Virus record (IMG/VR): IMGVR_UViG_3300005663_000006
Location: 1-52,468 of that record
Source: a virus
Reading direction: 5' to 3' (one strand)
DNA length: 52,468 nucleotides
The translations under genes were made by a program, and so were the position numbers. This document shows, one piece after another, positions 8,522 to 17,399 of the stretch (the stretch's first letter is position 1; each line of letters opens with the position of its first letter). The notes beneath the pieces were generated by a model. It worked only from the letters and a program-made list of their open reading frames with translations, was not told where the DNA came from and searched no databases.

Positions 8522-8766
8522 TGTCCAGAGAAAAAGCGGCAGCACTTATGGCTCTATCAGATGTTGATATGGCCGTCTATCGTTCCAAGCGCAACCAGCG
8601 CCCTTACTGGCAGAGGTTGTCCCGCGATGAATGGGTAGAGTTTTGCGAAAAGATGGCGATGTGGTTTTCTAAAGAAGCCCCTGATGAATGGGATAATTAC
8701 GTCATTGCCAACAACGCGAGAAAAGCCGCTTCGGACAAGGCGGCGCTAGAGAGAAGGAATGGTTAG
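8521..8766 (+). CDS. Small helical protein (81 aa)
   Basis: Alpha-helical, charged and Trp-rich (EWVEFCEKMAMWF) with no known domain. Coupled by one base to the upstream gene and overlapping the next by eight bases. It may be a chaperone or assembly factor for neighbouring virion proteins; this is inferred from position only. Confidence 0.6.
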   Translation: MSREKAAALMALSDVDMAVYRSKRNQRPYWQRLSRDEWVEFCEKMAMWFSKEAPDEWDNYVIANNARKAASDKAALERRNG

Positions 8767-8941
8767 CGATACGGGCGTATTCAGGCGTAGGCCCGATTAC
8801 TTTTTGGCAATGCGTAGGCCAAGGCGTATGCCGACACTTACCCCGGCGGTTGTTGCTGACGCACGGGTGCTCCACACGCCCCAAAATTACATTGATTGGT
8901 CTGCGGATAAGCAACCCAAGAGAATCCCGGTGGTGATGTGA
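8759..8941 (+). CDS. Small repeat-family protein B (60 aa)
   Basis: A paralogue of the product at 7885: the basic FRRRPDYFL segment and RRMP motif are conserved, while the C-terminal half differs. It overlaps the genes on both sides (8 bases and 1 base). The pair shows local duplication within the fibre cluster. Confidence 0.65.
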   Translation: MVSDTGVFRRRPDYFLAMRRPRRMPTLTPAVVADARVLHTPQNYIDWSADKQPKRIPVVM

Positions 8942-9255
8942 TGAGTACCATGATTTGGAACGGTGACGCTTTCGCACACGAAGCCATTACGGTATCAAAC
9001 TCGGCAAAGAGTTTTACTGCCGTTACTTATGCACCAAGCGGCACCGTGCCGCCCGTACACAGGGCAGTAGTCACGGTAGAGGACCAGAATCTTAGATATA
9101 CGATAGATGGTTCTACTACTCCCACGACTTCGGTAGGCCATTTAGCAAAGGATGAATATGTAATCATTCTGACAAGCAAGACGATGATTCAGAACTTCAA
9201 AGCTATAAGGGCAACGGGGTCGGATAGCAAGATTAAGGTGACTTATTTCAGGTAG
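8941..9255 (+). CDS. Beta-domain protein, paralogue of the secreted protein at 11634 (104 aa)
   Basis: I start at the ATG overlapping the previous stop (TGATG). From GTVPPVHRAVVTVED to the end it aligns with the protein at 11634 (GSVPPVRRALITVTD and an ending of YFR or YER), but it lacks the signal peptide and the cysteines. A compact all-beta virion or decoration domain is likely. Having one exported and one non-exported copy in the same operon is unusual. Confidence 0.7.
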   Translation: MSTMIWNGDAFAHEAITVSNSAKSFTAVTYAPSGTVPPVHRAVVTVEDQNLRYTIDGSTTPTTSVGHLAKDEYVIILTSKTMIQNFKAIRATGSDSKIKVTYFR

Positions 9256-9273
9256 AGGTGAGCCTAGAAAGAC

Positions 9274-9585
9274 ATGGCAGGCATAACTTTTGACGACCTC
9301 AGCGACAAACAAAAGAACGCCGCGCATGAACACTTCTCAACTATCTATACGCGCAACAAGTTGGTTGATGCGCTGATGCTAGTAGAGCGGGTGGAAAAAA
9401 TAGAGAAAGACCTGAAGGGCTGGGCATCTGCTTATGCCAACTTCTTTGACCAGTACGAGGCCATTGATGGGGATGGGAAGAAAAAGATTGGTGAGATTCT
9501 AAGGCTGATGAAACTCGATGACAAGGAAATCTTTGAAAAAGTGTCAAGGCTGCGAGAGGCATTCGACACGGTTGGGGAAATCTAA
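9274..9585 (+). CDS. Helical hypothetical protein (103 aa)
   Basis: Almost entirely helical and charged, with an amphipathic stretch around residues 30-60 and no known motif. It starts after GAGGTGAG and ends two bases before the fibre gene at 9588, so it may be a fibre chaperone or connector by position. Confidence 0.6.
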   Translation: MAGITFDDLSDKQKNAAHEHFSTIYTRNKLVDALMLVERVEKIEKDLKGWASAYANFFDQYEAIDGDGKKKIGEILRLMKLDDKEIFEKVSRLREAFDTVGEI

Positions 9586-9587
9586 GA

Positions 9588-11069
9588 ATGGGTAGGCGGT
9601 ATTTCAGATTCACGCAGCAGGGTTCCAACACGGACCTATACGAGATTGCTGACACCACTCTTAAGTTCTTTGACTCCAGCGGCTCCGAGGCTTTTGACTT
9701 GGACCTGGATGACAACGAATTATCGCTCGACGGACTGCTTCTTCGCGTAGGAGTTGGCTCTACCTTTACCGTTGTATCCGGTGGCGATGATATTGGCGTA
9801 GAGGGGAACGTGGAAGTCCTGGGAGCCATAGCTTTGGGGGAAAACGCCTCCGACCCTGCCGCCGTTGCCAACAGGGGCTTTGTATATACGAAGGATGTGT
9901 CTGCCGCCTCAGAGCTTTTCTATGAGGACGATGGTGGAAATGTCATCCAGCTTACCAGCGGTGGCGCTGTGGTTGGAGCCGACCAGAACTTGTGGGAAAC
10001 GATGTCCTCTGATAGCGGCTCAGTCGCGGCAAACACCACCACAGACACCCTTACTATCGCTGGCTCTGCGGGAATAGATACTTCTATTAGCGGCGACGCC
10101 CTTACGGTTACTCTTGACCTTAACGAGATAACAACTGACACCGTGATTGCTGCCGGGGATTTGGTGGTCTTCACCGACATCACCGACAGCGGAAATCAAA
10201 ATATCACCTTCGCTAACTTTGAAGGCACATTGAACCATGACAGCCTGACGGGGTTCGTCGCCAACGAACACATCGACCATACCTCGGTCACGTTGACTGC
10301 CGGAGAAGGTCTGTCTGGTGGTGGAACCATAGCGGCCAATAGGTCGTTTGCGCTGGACCTCAACGAAATCACGACAGACACAAGCATCGCCGCTGGCGAC
10401 CTCGTTGCATTTACTGATATCACAGATAGTGGCAACCAAAACATTACTTTTGCCAATTTTGAAGGAGCCCTTGACCACGGCAGCATAGCGGGCCTCTCAG
10501 ATGACGACCACTCGCAATACACATTGGTTGCCGGAACAAGGGCTTTCACGGGCGAACAGAGCATGGGAACTAACAAACTCACTAATGTTGTTGACCCCAC
10601 AACGGACCAGGACGCCGCCACCAAGAAATATGTAGATGACAATATTGGCTCTGCCACCAAGGAAATTTTTATCCCGATGCTTTCGGAAGGGGGCTCTGGT
10701 ACTGCCTATACATCAACCGTAGGAGACTTTGCTACGAAGGTGACAAACTCTACCCAAGAGTTTAATACTAACTTCTTCGTCCCCAATGACTTTTCAAGTC
10801 TTACTGACATGGTGGTTATTATTCTTCCAGACGCAACGGAGACGGTGCAATGGGACACATTAACCGACTTTGGGGCTGCTGGAGAAGCACCTGATGCAAA
10901 CTCTGATTCTCAAACCGATGCCACAAAGGCGGTAACGATAAATGTCATAGCAGAGCTTGACATCTCCGCCGCCTTAACGGGGCTTGCGGCAAATGATTAT
11001 GTGGGCTGTAATTTTCAGTCGGACACAGATGACCTACGACCCATTGGACTTAGGATGAAGTACGCATAA
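9588..11069 (+). CDS. Tail fibre protein with duplicated 38-residue module (493 aa)
   Basis: A long Ser/Thr/Gly/Asp-rich protein with classic fibre features: an N-terminal part shared with the secreted protein at 3726, beta-repeat stretches, the GTNKLTNV-DPTTDQDAATK type motif before a C-terminal domain (about residue 345 onward), and two copies of an LDLNEITTDT module. Fibres of this kind trimerise and contact the host surface. See the repeat entries for the codon-level oddity. No chaperone-cleavage motif was recognised. Confidence 0.8.
   Translation: MGRRYFRFTQQGSNTDLYEIADTTLKFFDSSGSEAFDLDLDDNELSLDGLLLRVGVGSTFTVVSGGDDIGVEGNVEVLGAIALGENASDPAAVANRGFVYTKDVSAASELFYEDDGGNVIQLTSGGAVVGADQNLWETMSSDSGSVAANTTTDTLTIAGSAGIDTSISGDALTVTLDLNEITTDTVIAAGDLVVFTDITDSGNQNITFANFEGTLNHDSLTGFVANEHIDHTSVTLTAGEGLSGGGTIAANRSFALDLNEITTDTSIAAGDLVAFTDITDSGNQNITFANFEGALDHGSIAGLSDDDHSQYTLVAGTRAFTGEQSMGTNKLTNVVDPTTDQDAATKKYVDDNIGSATKEIFIPMLSEGGSGTAYTSTVGDFATKVTNSTQEFNTNFFVPNDFSSLTDMVVIILPDATETVQWDTLTDFGAAGEAPDANSDSQTDATKAVTINVIAELDISAALTGLAANDYVGCNFQSDTDDLRPIGLRMKYA
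10113..10226 (+). repeat. Fibre protein repeat, copy 1 (38 codons)
   Basis: Encodes the LDLNEITTDT...FANFEG module. Copy 2 lies at 10353-10466, with starts 240 bp apart. The two protein copies match at 36 of 38 residues, yet only 7 of the 36 shared residues use the same codon. Confidence 0.9.
10353..10466 (+). repeat. Fibre protein repeat, copy 2 (38 codons)
   Basis: Partner of 10113-10226. The only amino-acid changes are Val to Ser and Val to Ala. The DNA differs at nearly every third position. Confidence 0.9.
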
Positions 11070-11079
11070 GGGAAGTTGG

Positions 11080-11622
11080 GTGATTAAGTTGCCAGACAAA
11101 GAAATATCGGAGCGATTGCTTATTAACGAGCTTAAGCAACTTGCCATTCCGGGGTTTACCGGGATAGCTCGGTTGTCGAGAGAGATTGATGATGAAGGTC
11201 GAGCGGTCCTTGGTTCTAACGGCAAGCCAATAATAGTTCCCCGTTACATCCTGATTAAGTATGGGCCGCTGACTCCCGAGCAGGGAACCCTGGTGAGGCA
11301 AACCGTAGAGGACCATGTATCAGATTACGCAATGGAAAAAACGGAGTTGCTTAGAAGATTTCAAGAAGAGGCTGGCCGACGTTCGGCGGTTCATGTTCCT
11401 GAGTGGAATAACTTCAATGCGCTCAAGACGGGCGCGGGAACATTCCGTTCGCCCGAAGTCCGTAGAGGGGCTACGCCATCGCAGATAACCGCACAAGACA
11501 TTTATCAGTATGCCATAGATGCGGAGAGCAAAATAGCAACCCTTGCGACCCGCCAACGGATTGAAGCCGTCAATCCAGAGGCCAACGACCCCTTTAACGA
11601 TGGTGAGGTGTGGCCGGGATAA
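11080..11622 (+). CDS. Hypothetical tail protein (180 aa)
   Basis: A GTG start at 11080 follows AAGGGAAG. The protein is soluble and mixed alpha/beta; residues 60-110 are helical and charged, and the last third is polar. The stop overlaps a possible ATG at 11622. No recognised family; its operon position between two fibre-like genes suggests a virion role. Confidence 0.65.
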   Translation: MIKLPDKEISERLLINELKQLAIPGFTGIARLSREIDDEGRAVLGSNGKPIIVPRYILIKYGPLTPEQGTLVRQTVEDHVSDYAMEKTELLRRFQEEAGRRSAVHVPEWNNFNALKTGAGTFRSPEVRRGATPSQITAQDIYQYAIDAESKIATLATRQRIEAVNPEANDPFNDGEVWPG

Positions 11623-11633
11623 TGGAGGGATAT

Positions 11634-12014
11634 ATGAAAGTTCTGAGGCTCACAGCAATTATCATTCTGGCATGGGTAGGCGTTGCGTCCGCCCAATCCA
11701 TTACCGTCGAGGGGGTTCAGTATGCTTGTGAGAGCGTGACCGTCTCAATCAATGGGACGGGTTCGCTAACTCAGGCTACGTTTCAACCCGGCGGCTCAGT
11801 CCCGCCTGTCAGAAGGGCACTCATAACGGTGACTGACTCTCATGTCATGTGGAGGGCTGATGGGACCACCGCGACGGCGACTGGTGGGCTATTGGCGACG
11901 CTAGAGGATGATGTCTTTGTGATTGTCCTTAATAACGAGGATGCTATCAGAAACTTCTCGGCTTACGGTCTGGGTGCCGCAGCCGCAACGCTCAAAATTT
12001 GCTACGAAAGATAG
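11634..12014 (+). CDS. Secreted paralogue of the beta-domain protein at 8941 (126 aa)
   Basis: ATG 11634 follows GGAGGG and gives a clean Sec signal peptide (MKVLRL, hydrophobic core, cleavage after ASA). ATG 11622, overlapping the previous stop, would add four residues. The mature part contains GSVPPVRRALITV and the same strand order as the protein at 8941, plus two cysteines (in YACESV near the start and KICYER at the end) that could form a disulfide in the periplasm. An exported or envelope function is inferred. Confidence 0.72.
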   Translation: MKVLRLTAIIILAWVGVASAQSITVEGVQYACESVTVSINGTGSLTQATFQPGGSVPPVRRALITVTDSHVMWRADGTTATATGGLLATLEDDVFVIVLNNEDAIRNFSAYGLGAAAATLKICYER

Positions 12015-12022
12015 GAGGTTTT

Positions 12023-12706
12023 ATGGGCACACAATTTCTCAAGCCAAGACAAATCAGAGATAACGAAGAAGAGCGGGATAGGTTGAAAGTGATAATGGAC
12101 CAGCCCGACCCGGATGGGAAGTTTAACAAGGGCGAGGTCGGGGCGCAATTGCATCGGATAAATAAATTCTTGGAGGAGGGGACGCCTCCGCCAACGACGC
12201 TTGAGCGTAGAGATGAGTTGAATAGGGAAATCGCCACGCTTGAGGCGGAGATTAGCGATAACATGCCCTTCAGGGAAGACATGGTTAGGTCAACACCCGG
12301 AACTGGCGACCACCACAGGAAATGGGAGAAGGCAAACAAGTCTAAGATTCTGCGGTGGAAAGATGCCAAGAGGGAGCTAGACCCCACAAACGACGATGTT
12401 GACTTTACTAATGTTGAGATTCTGAGACGCCAGAATGACTTGGGCAAGATTGTTCCCTTCAGACAATATTCGGGCGTTGACATGCGCGGTGGCGATATTG
12501 TTCCGGGAGGGATTCCCGACGCCGAGAAGATAGAGGCGCGAATCGCACCGCCTGAAGTTGCCGTGGCCGTCCTTGAGCAAGAGGAGCCTACAGAGGCACA
12601 GTCTTTTACCGTCGCATGTGATGATTGTCACTTTACGCGGACAAAGGATACCAAGAAAAAGGCTGACTCCGCGCTAAGGATGCACAGGTTAAAGAAACAT
12701 AAATAA
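12023..12706 (+). CDS. Protein with C-terminal C2H2-like zinc finger (227 aa)
   Basis: TAGGAGG precedes ATG 12023 by five bases. Most of the chain is charged helix. The last 28 residues, CDDCHF followed by HRLKKH, form a C-x2-C ... H-x4-H finger like those fused to some phage structural proteins. It precedes the adaptor gene. It could be a head-completion or DNA-contacting virion protein. Confidence 0.68.
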   Translation: MGTQFLKPRQIRDNEEERDRLKVIMDQPDPDGKFNKGEVGAQLHRINKFLEEGTPPPTTLERRDELNREIATLEAEISDNMPFREDMVRSTPGTGDHHRKWEKANKSKILRWKDAKRELDPTNDDVDFTNVEILRRQNDLGKIVPFRQYSGVDMRGGDIVPGGIPDAEKIEARIAPPEVAVAVLEQEEPTEAQSFTVACDDCHFTRTKDTKKKADSALRMHRLKKHK

Positions 12707-12721
12707 TGAGAGAGCCGTCAA

Positions 12722-13846
12722 ATGCAGTGGACATTTCTAAACCTATACGACAGGATTCTGGCAAGGCTTCATTCTTCCAGTTCCAACACCGTGCTTCTTG
12801 CCGAGGTTAAGAACTGGATTAACGTCGCCTACCAGGATTTGCATTCAAGGCCGAACAAGGTCGCGCCGTGGGCCGTCCGCCGTTCCACTGTCCTTACAAC
12901 TGCGCCCACGACTTCATCCACAATCGAACTCACCTTTACGGTTGACGACGCGACTGTTTCGGCTGCTTCTGCCGTATTCACTTCGGGTTTGGTTGGTCAA
13001 AAGATAAAGTTGGACGCCTTCTCTGAGGTCTACACAATCCGCACGTTTACATCCGCCACAGCCATTGAGATGGACCAGATATTTAATGGGACGACTACCA
13101 CTTCATCAGGATGGCGGATATGGGACGACACAGTTCTTATGCCTCCCATGACCCATGAAATTTTGTCTTTACAGATTCGCGGACAAGTTCAGCCCCTGGG
13201 CAAGCTCGACCCGCAGGAGTTCATGGACCAGTATGGCGACAATCATTCACCGGGAACGCCAGTCGATTATTCAGAATACCCCCCAGACGCCCAAGAGGGG
13301 GCCGTGACGGCCCTAACGGGGACTGTCACCTTCAATGATGAGGACACCGCCGTAACTGGCTCGGGAACAGCGTTTCTTACGGAAGCCAAGGTCGGGGACT
13401 TGGTACGAAAAGCGTCAACCGACACCCTTTGGAGGGAAGTCAGTTCCATAGCTTCTGACACCGCTCTCACGCTCAGGCAAGCGTGGAATGGAACAACTGG
13501 TGCTGGTGCTTCCGGTGGTAGCCAGAAGGCCGATGGATGGCAGAGGTTCCAACTTGGGCCGCACGCTGACGATGAATACTCGCTCATTGTTCGTGCCCAG
13601 CATATTCCCGTCGAGATGGCGGCAGATGCCAACATTCCCGAGATGCCAGAGAACATCGTGCCCATTCTCATAGATGGTGCGTTGGCAATCGGGCACGAGT
13701 ATAGGGACGACCCGCGCAAGGAAGAGCAACGCAATAAGTACGAGCAGGAGGTGGCGAAGGTGCTGAGTGATGTTCGCAAGACCTCACAGCGGCCCAGGCT
13801 AACGCCTAACCTCGAAGCTGTCTGTAATGCTTTTCCGGGTAGGTAA
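12722..13846 (+). CDS. Head-to-tail adaptor, SU10-adaptor-like (374 aa)
   Basis: The N-terminal helices (LYDRILARL, then EVKNWINVAYQDLHSRP at about 28-45) match the pattern of SU10-type podovirus adaptors. Two Thr/Ser-rich beta insertions follow (about 60-115 and 190-255), then a helical C-terminal end rich in Glu and Arg. Such proteins form the ring under the portal. The next large gene is a nozzle-like protein, which agrees with this order. Confidence 0.72.
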   Translation: MQWTFLNLYDRILARLHSSSSNTVLLAEVKNWINVAYQDLHSRPNKVAPWAVRRSTVLTTAPTTSSTIELTFTVDDATVSAASAVFTSGLVGQKIKLDAFSEVYTIRTFTSATAIEMDQIFNGTTTTSSGWRIWDDTVLMPPMTHEILSLQIRGQVQPLGKLDPQEFMDQYGDNHSPGTPVDYSEYPPDAQEGAVTALTGTVTFNDEDTAVTGSGTAFLTEAKVGDLVRKASTDTLWREVSSIASDTALTLRQAWNGTTGAGASGGSQKADGWQRFQLGPHADDEYSLIVRAQHIPVEMAADANIPEMPENIVPILIDGALAIGHEYRDDPRKEEQRNKYEQEVAKVLSDVRKTSQRPRLTPNLEAVCNAFPGR

Positions 13847-13852
13847 ACGAGA

Positions 13853-14014
13853 ATGAATTGGATTTGCAACTGCGGAGCGTCGGAATGGCGGGTTGATTAT
13901 CTCAGAATGGGATGGATTTGCGCTAGTTGTAATTGTTTTCTTGGGCGAAAAACATACATGGAGATTGAGTGGATATTCCAAACCAAACAAACATCGCACG
14001 GGAACGGGGACTAA
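13853..14014 (+). CDS. Small cysteine-rich protein (53 aa)
   Basis: Fits exactly between the adaptor stop and the next ATG. It has CNC near the start and C-xx-C-x-C in the middle (ICASCNCF), a likely zinc knuckle or ribbon. GGTAAACGAGA lies upstream. Function unknown; cysteine microproteins recur across this genome. Confidence 0.55.
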   Translation: MNWICNCGASEWRVDYLRMGWICASCNCFLGRKTYMEIEWIFQTKQTSHGNGD

Positions 14015-15553
14015 ATGCCGACCACGCAGACACCAATATTGTTTGACATGGGCAAGGCGCTCTTGCCGGGGCCGGGCGTCTCTAAGGAAATATTGTTGAG
14101 TAACTTTCTGCCCACCCTTCGAGGAACGAAACGCAAGAGAGGGGCACAGATACGTTTTGGGTCGGCAATATCTGGCACCCCCACCGTAACGGGGGTATTC
14201 GACTTTCACCGCTCAGACGGTAGGCAATTCGTAATCATAACGGCAGAGGACAAGATATTCTCATCTGCCGAGGCGTCGAGCGACAGGGATGATATTTCCA
14301 AGAGTGGCCTGTCGTGGGCGGCGGATAGCCTCACTTCTTTTGCCGTCCTCGATGACAAGGTCGTGATGTGCAATAGAGCGGGTGACGCGCCCCAATTCAC
14401 AGATGGCGGAGGACTCACCCAAGATGTGACGGGCATGGGAAACCATAAATATGTCGTCTCACACAAAGGGAGGCTTTTTGCCGCTGGCAAGGATGGGGCT
14501 TCCATTGATTATTCAGGCGTCAACGACATTCTTGATTGGTCTAACAACGGCGGAACGATTACGAATATCATCAAAGACCACGGAAAGATAACTGGCCTAT
14601 CAATGAGCCACTTCAACCTAATATATGTCTTTTATGCCGGAGGCCGCGGGCAAAGTGCGGCCATATATCGCCTCAATACTCCGGCTATAGGCACTCCCTC
14701 CGACTGGACTCTGGAACCAGTCGTTAGGGGCATTACCACACTAAGCCATCAATCCATCGTACCCGTTGGTAACGATATAGGGTTTGTGTCTAACAAGCCT
14801 TCGTTCCATCTTATATCCACAGTAGAGAAGTTCGGCGACCTAGAAGCAACCGAACACAGCCTGGCCATTGAAGATTCATGGAAGTCTGGTCTAAATACTG
14901 GCAAGGGTCGTCTTGAAAATATCGTGGGAATTTACTACGGAGAAGAAAATCTTGTCTGCTTTGGCGTTACCGCTTCGGGGTCAAGCACCAACGACCTTAT
15001 CTATTCCATGTCAACGGCAATCCAAGATGAGAATGGAAACTTTGAGTGGCAAGAATGGAAAGGACTGGCCCCTATCTCTATGGCAACCATAAACCTAAAT
15101 GGACGGGAAAGACTTATAACGGGCGACACCGCAGGATTCGTAAATCTTCAGGACGACAGCACCTTCAGCGACAACGGTTCTGCGGCGATAACGGGAACCA
15201 TAAATCTTGGAAGCGTAGCATTCATAAATCCAGTAATGAGAAAGGGCCACAAGAGGCTCAAGTATGCATATATCAATAATAAAATCTCAGACACGGCGAC
15301 GCTTACTTATAGAGTGTCCGACAAAAACAATCTTGGCCCAATTAACACGGCTACGATGAACGTGAACGGGCAAGGATTTGTGATGGGGACCAACTTGATA
15401 GGTGACAACATTGGAGAAGATAGAATCTTATCGGACGAGGTAGAAATATTTGATAGCGGAGAGAGAATGGAATTATCAGTAGCCCACAGCACGAATGAAA
15501 CAGGGCTCGAAATAATGTGGCTGTCTCCTATGGTAACAGAGGAATCACACTAA
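14015..15553 (+). CDS. Tail nozzle / beta-propeller-like protein (512 aa)
   Basis: An all-beta protein with repeating blade-like units, for example DDKVVMCNRAGDAPQFTDG and GRLFAAGKDGASIDYSGVND. These are characteristic of the propeller-type nozzle or stabilisation proteins below the adaptor of SU10/P22-like phages. It lies immediately downstream of the adaptor and is coupled (TAATG) to the following fibre gene. I infer a tail-tip nozzle that closes the DNA channel. Confidence 0.7.
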   Translation: MPTTQTPILFDMGKALLPGPGVSKEILLSNFLPTLRGTKRKRGAQIRFGSAISGTPTVTGVFDFHRSDGRQFVIITAEDKIFSSAEASSDRDDISKSGLSWAADSLTSFAVLDDKVVMCNRAGDAPQFTDGGGLTQDVTGMGNHKYVVSHKGRLFAAGKDGASIDYSGVNDILDWSNNGGTITNIIKDHGKITGLSMSHFNLIYVFYAGGRGQSAAIYRLNTPAIGTPSDWTLEPVVRGITTLSHQSIVPVGNDIGFVSNKPSFHLISTVEKFGDLEATEHSLAIEDSWKSGLNTGKGRLENIVGIYYGEENLVCFGVTASGSSTNDLIYSMSTAIQDENGNFEWQEWKGLAPISMATINLNGRERLITGDTAGFVNLQDDSTFSDNGSAAITGTINLGSVAFINPVMRKGHKRLKYAYINNKISDTATLTYRVSDKNNLGPINTATMNVNGQGFVMGTNLIGDNIGEDRILSDEVEIFDSGERMELSVAHSTNETGLEIMWLSPMVTEESH

Positions 15554-17064
15554 TGGCACTATCACGCTTAAATGAGTTCAATGATGGAACCGCCCTTACA
15601 GAGACAAAACAAGAGGGCGAGTTTGACAATATCTACAACAACGCGCTAACGCTCATAAGCCCGTTGACGGGCAACCTCGATGCAGACGGCAATCAGATAA
15701 TCAGCCATGTCATTGAGAGCGCCACATCCAATCCGGGTTCGGAGCTTAACGAAGGAAGGCTGTTCTACCGCTCAGACATCAATCAACCCATCTTCTACGA
15801 CGGTGCGGATTTTACGGGGACCGCCCCTGATGTCCGAGTCCTTACAAACCAGTCTGGTGGCACTGCCGCAGTGGGCGCTGTAGTCGTCATAGACTCGGCT
15901 AACGCAAGTTCTTTTACCACCACGACCACCGAAGGCAATACCTTCCTCCCCTGCGTAGTCCTTGAAAGCACCAACAACACTTCCAAAGGACTTGTCTGCG
16001 TAGGCGGGTTTGTCACCACCCTCAACGTCACAGGCTCTACGGCCATAAGGGACTATCTCAAGACCTCGACAACGGGGGGCAAGGCCGTCCCCACTACCAC
16101 GTTTGAGACGGGCGTGTTCGCCATCGCCCTGACCACAAGTTCTACAGCGGTAAGCGCATTTATATTCGGCCCCAACACCGTGACTGCCATAGACACCACC
16201 ACAAACCTTCAAAACCTTATTAAAAATGGCGGCATGGAACATTGGTCGGTTGGCACCTCATCTGCCCCAGATGGATGGACTCTTACTGGGGCCAGCGCAA
16301 CTGTCGCCAGAGAAGGCACCACGTTCAAGTTGGGGACGTATTCTGCCGCCGTCACAAGGGCGGGGACCGACCTAACTCTTTCCCAGGATGTCTCTGGGAT
16401 ACACCCGGACTTCCAGCTTAATTACTTTGATAGTCGGGTGGTAACGTTCGGGGCGTGGGTGAGCGCATCTGTATCAAGCACCACCAGGCTTGCCATATCG
16501 GACGGCGTGGGCACGGGGACGAGTTCTTTTCACGATGGCGACAACACGTTTCAGTTCTTGACCGTTACCCGCACCATAGACTCGTCCGCCACAGACGTTA
16601 CCCCCGAACTTCAGATAAACACCTCCAATACGACTAGCTACATAGACGGGGCCATATTGGTGCAGGGTTCCAACTCGCCTGCTTTTTCCCCGCATCCCTC
16701 GGATACCATCGTGCCCACGATAGACCCGCAGGGCACCCCGAACGCCAACCAGCTTTACAAGTCCAACTTCGTTAAGGGGTGGATAGAGTTTGATGGGACG
16801 GGGACCATTGCGACTAACGATAGCTTTAATGTGTCGGGCGTCGTTGACAATGGGACGGGATTATACACCATTTCGTGGGATAGGGATTTCTCAGATGCCA
16901 ATTACGCCGTGGCTGCCATGTCAGCGCAGGACGGCGGTGATGGCGGAAACGTTTCCATCATATCGAAGGCCGCTGGAACCATGCAGATAAATACTACAGG
17001 GACGGACGCCAATACAGATGTTGACCTTGACCTTATCTGCCTAATTGCAATAGGGGCACACTAA
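15553..17064 (+). CDS. Tail fibre with carbohydrate-binding-like module (503 aa)
   Basis: I start at the ATG overlapping the previous stop. Residues about 1-60 form a tail-binding end. The middle contains LIKNGGMEHWSVGTSSAPDGW, which strongly resembles the entry strand of CBM4/9-like sugar-binding jelly rolls (about 218-370). The last 90 residues (FVKGWIEFDGTGTI and on) resemble the C-terminal trimer domain of many phage fibres. Probable receptor-binding fibre. Confidence 0.75.
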   Translation: MALSRLNEFNDGTALTETKQEGEFDNIYNNALTLISPLTGNLDADGNQIISHVIESATSNPGSELNEGRLFYRSDINQPIFYDGADFTGTAPDVRVLTNQSGGTAAVGAVVVIDSANASSFTTTTTEGNTFLPCVVLESTNNTSKGLVCVGGFVTTLNVTGSTAIRDYLKTSTTGGKAVPTTTFETGVFAIALTTSSTAVSAFIFGPNTVTAIDTTTNLQNLIKNGGMEHWSVGTSSAPDGWTLTGASATVAREGTTFKLGTYSAAVTRAGTDLTLSQDVSGIHPDFQLNYFDSRVVTFGAWVSASVSSTTRLAISDGVGTGTSSFHDGDNTFQFLTVTRTIDSSATDVTPELQINTSNTTSYIDGAILVQGSNSPAFSPHPSDTIVPTIDPQGTPNANQLYKSNFVKGWIEFDGTGTIATNDSFNVSGVVDNGTGLYTISWDRDFSDANYAVAAMSAQDGGDGGNVSIISKAAGTMQINTTGTDANTDVDLDLICLIAIGAH

Positions 17065-17399
17065 TGAGAAGGATATTCATTAAGCCGGATGGGAGCTTTT
17101 TTATTCACCTCGCTATACCACACGCGGGAGAGAGCATTAAGTCAGCCCTCAATAGGGTATGGCCCGAAAGAGGCGGCTTGCCCTTTGAAGATGTGAGCGT
17201 GGCCAACTTCCCAACGGAAGGCGTTAGGGAGCAATGGAAGTGGGATGGGAACAAGGTCGTTTACGACCCATCCGTTAAGACTCAGATGCAGATTCTAAGG
17301 GAACTGGAGAAGCAGATAGACGATGAGCTTGAGCTTGAGAGTCCAAACATGGTTAAGATTATGCGGCTTGTTCGCAAGAAAGAGAAAGGGCAACTCTAA
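17064..17399 (+). CDS. Small protein linked to the fibre, possible assembly factor (111 aa)
   Basis: Overlaps the fibre stop (TAATG) and the next start. The segment NFPTEGVREQWKWDGNKV resembles a conserved Arg-x-x-W pattern in small proteins encoded just after fibre genes of many prophages, followed by a helical charged tail. A fibre chaperone role is inferred. Confidence 0.6.
   Translation: MRRIFIKPDGSFFIHLAIPHAGESIKSALNRVWPERGGLPFEDVSVANFPTEGVREQWKWDGNKVVYDPSVKTQMQILRELEKQIDDELELESPNMVKIMRLVRKKEKGQL

Noticed and set aside
7973-8545. Reverse-strand frame of 190 aa
   Set aside because: Covers two forward genes in a one-direction operon; no ribosome site.
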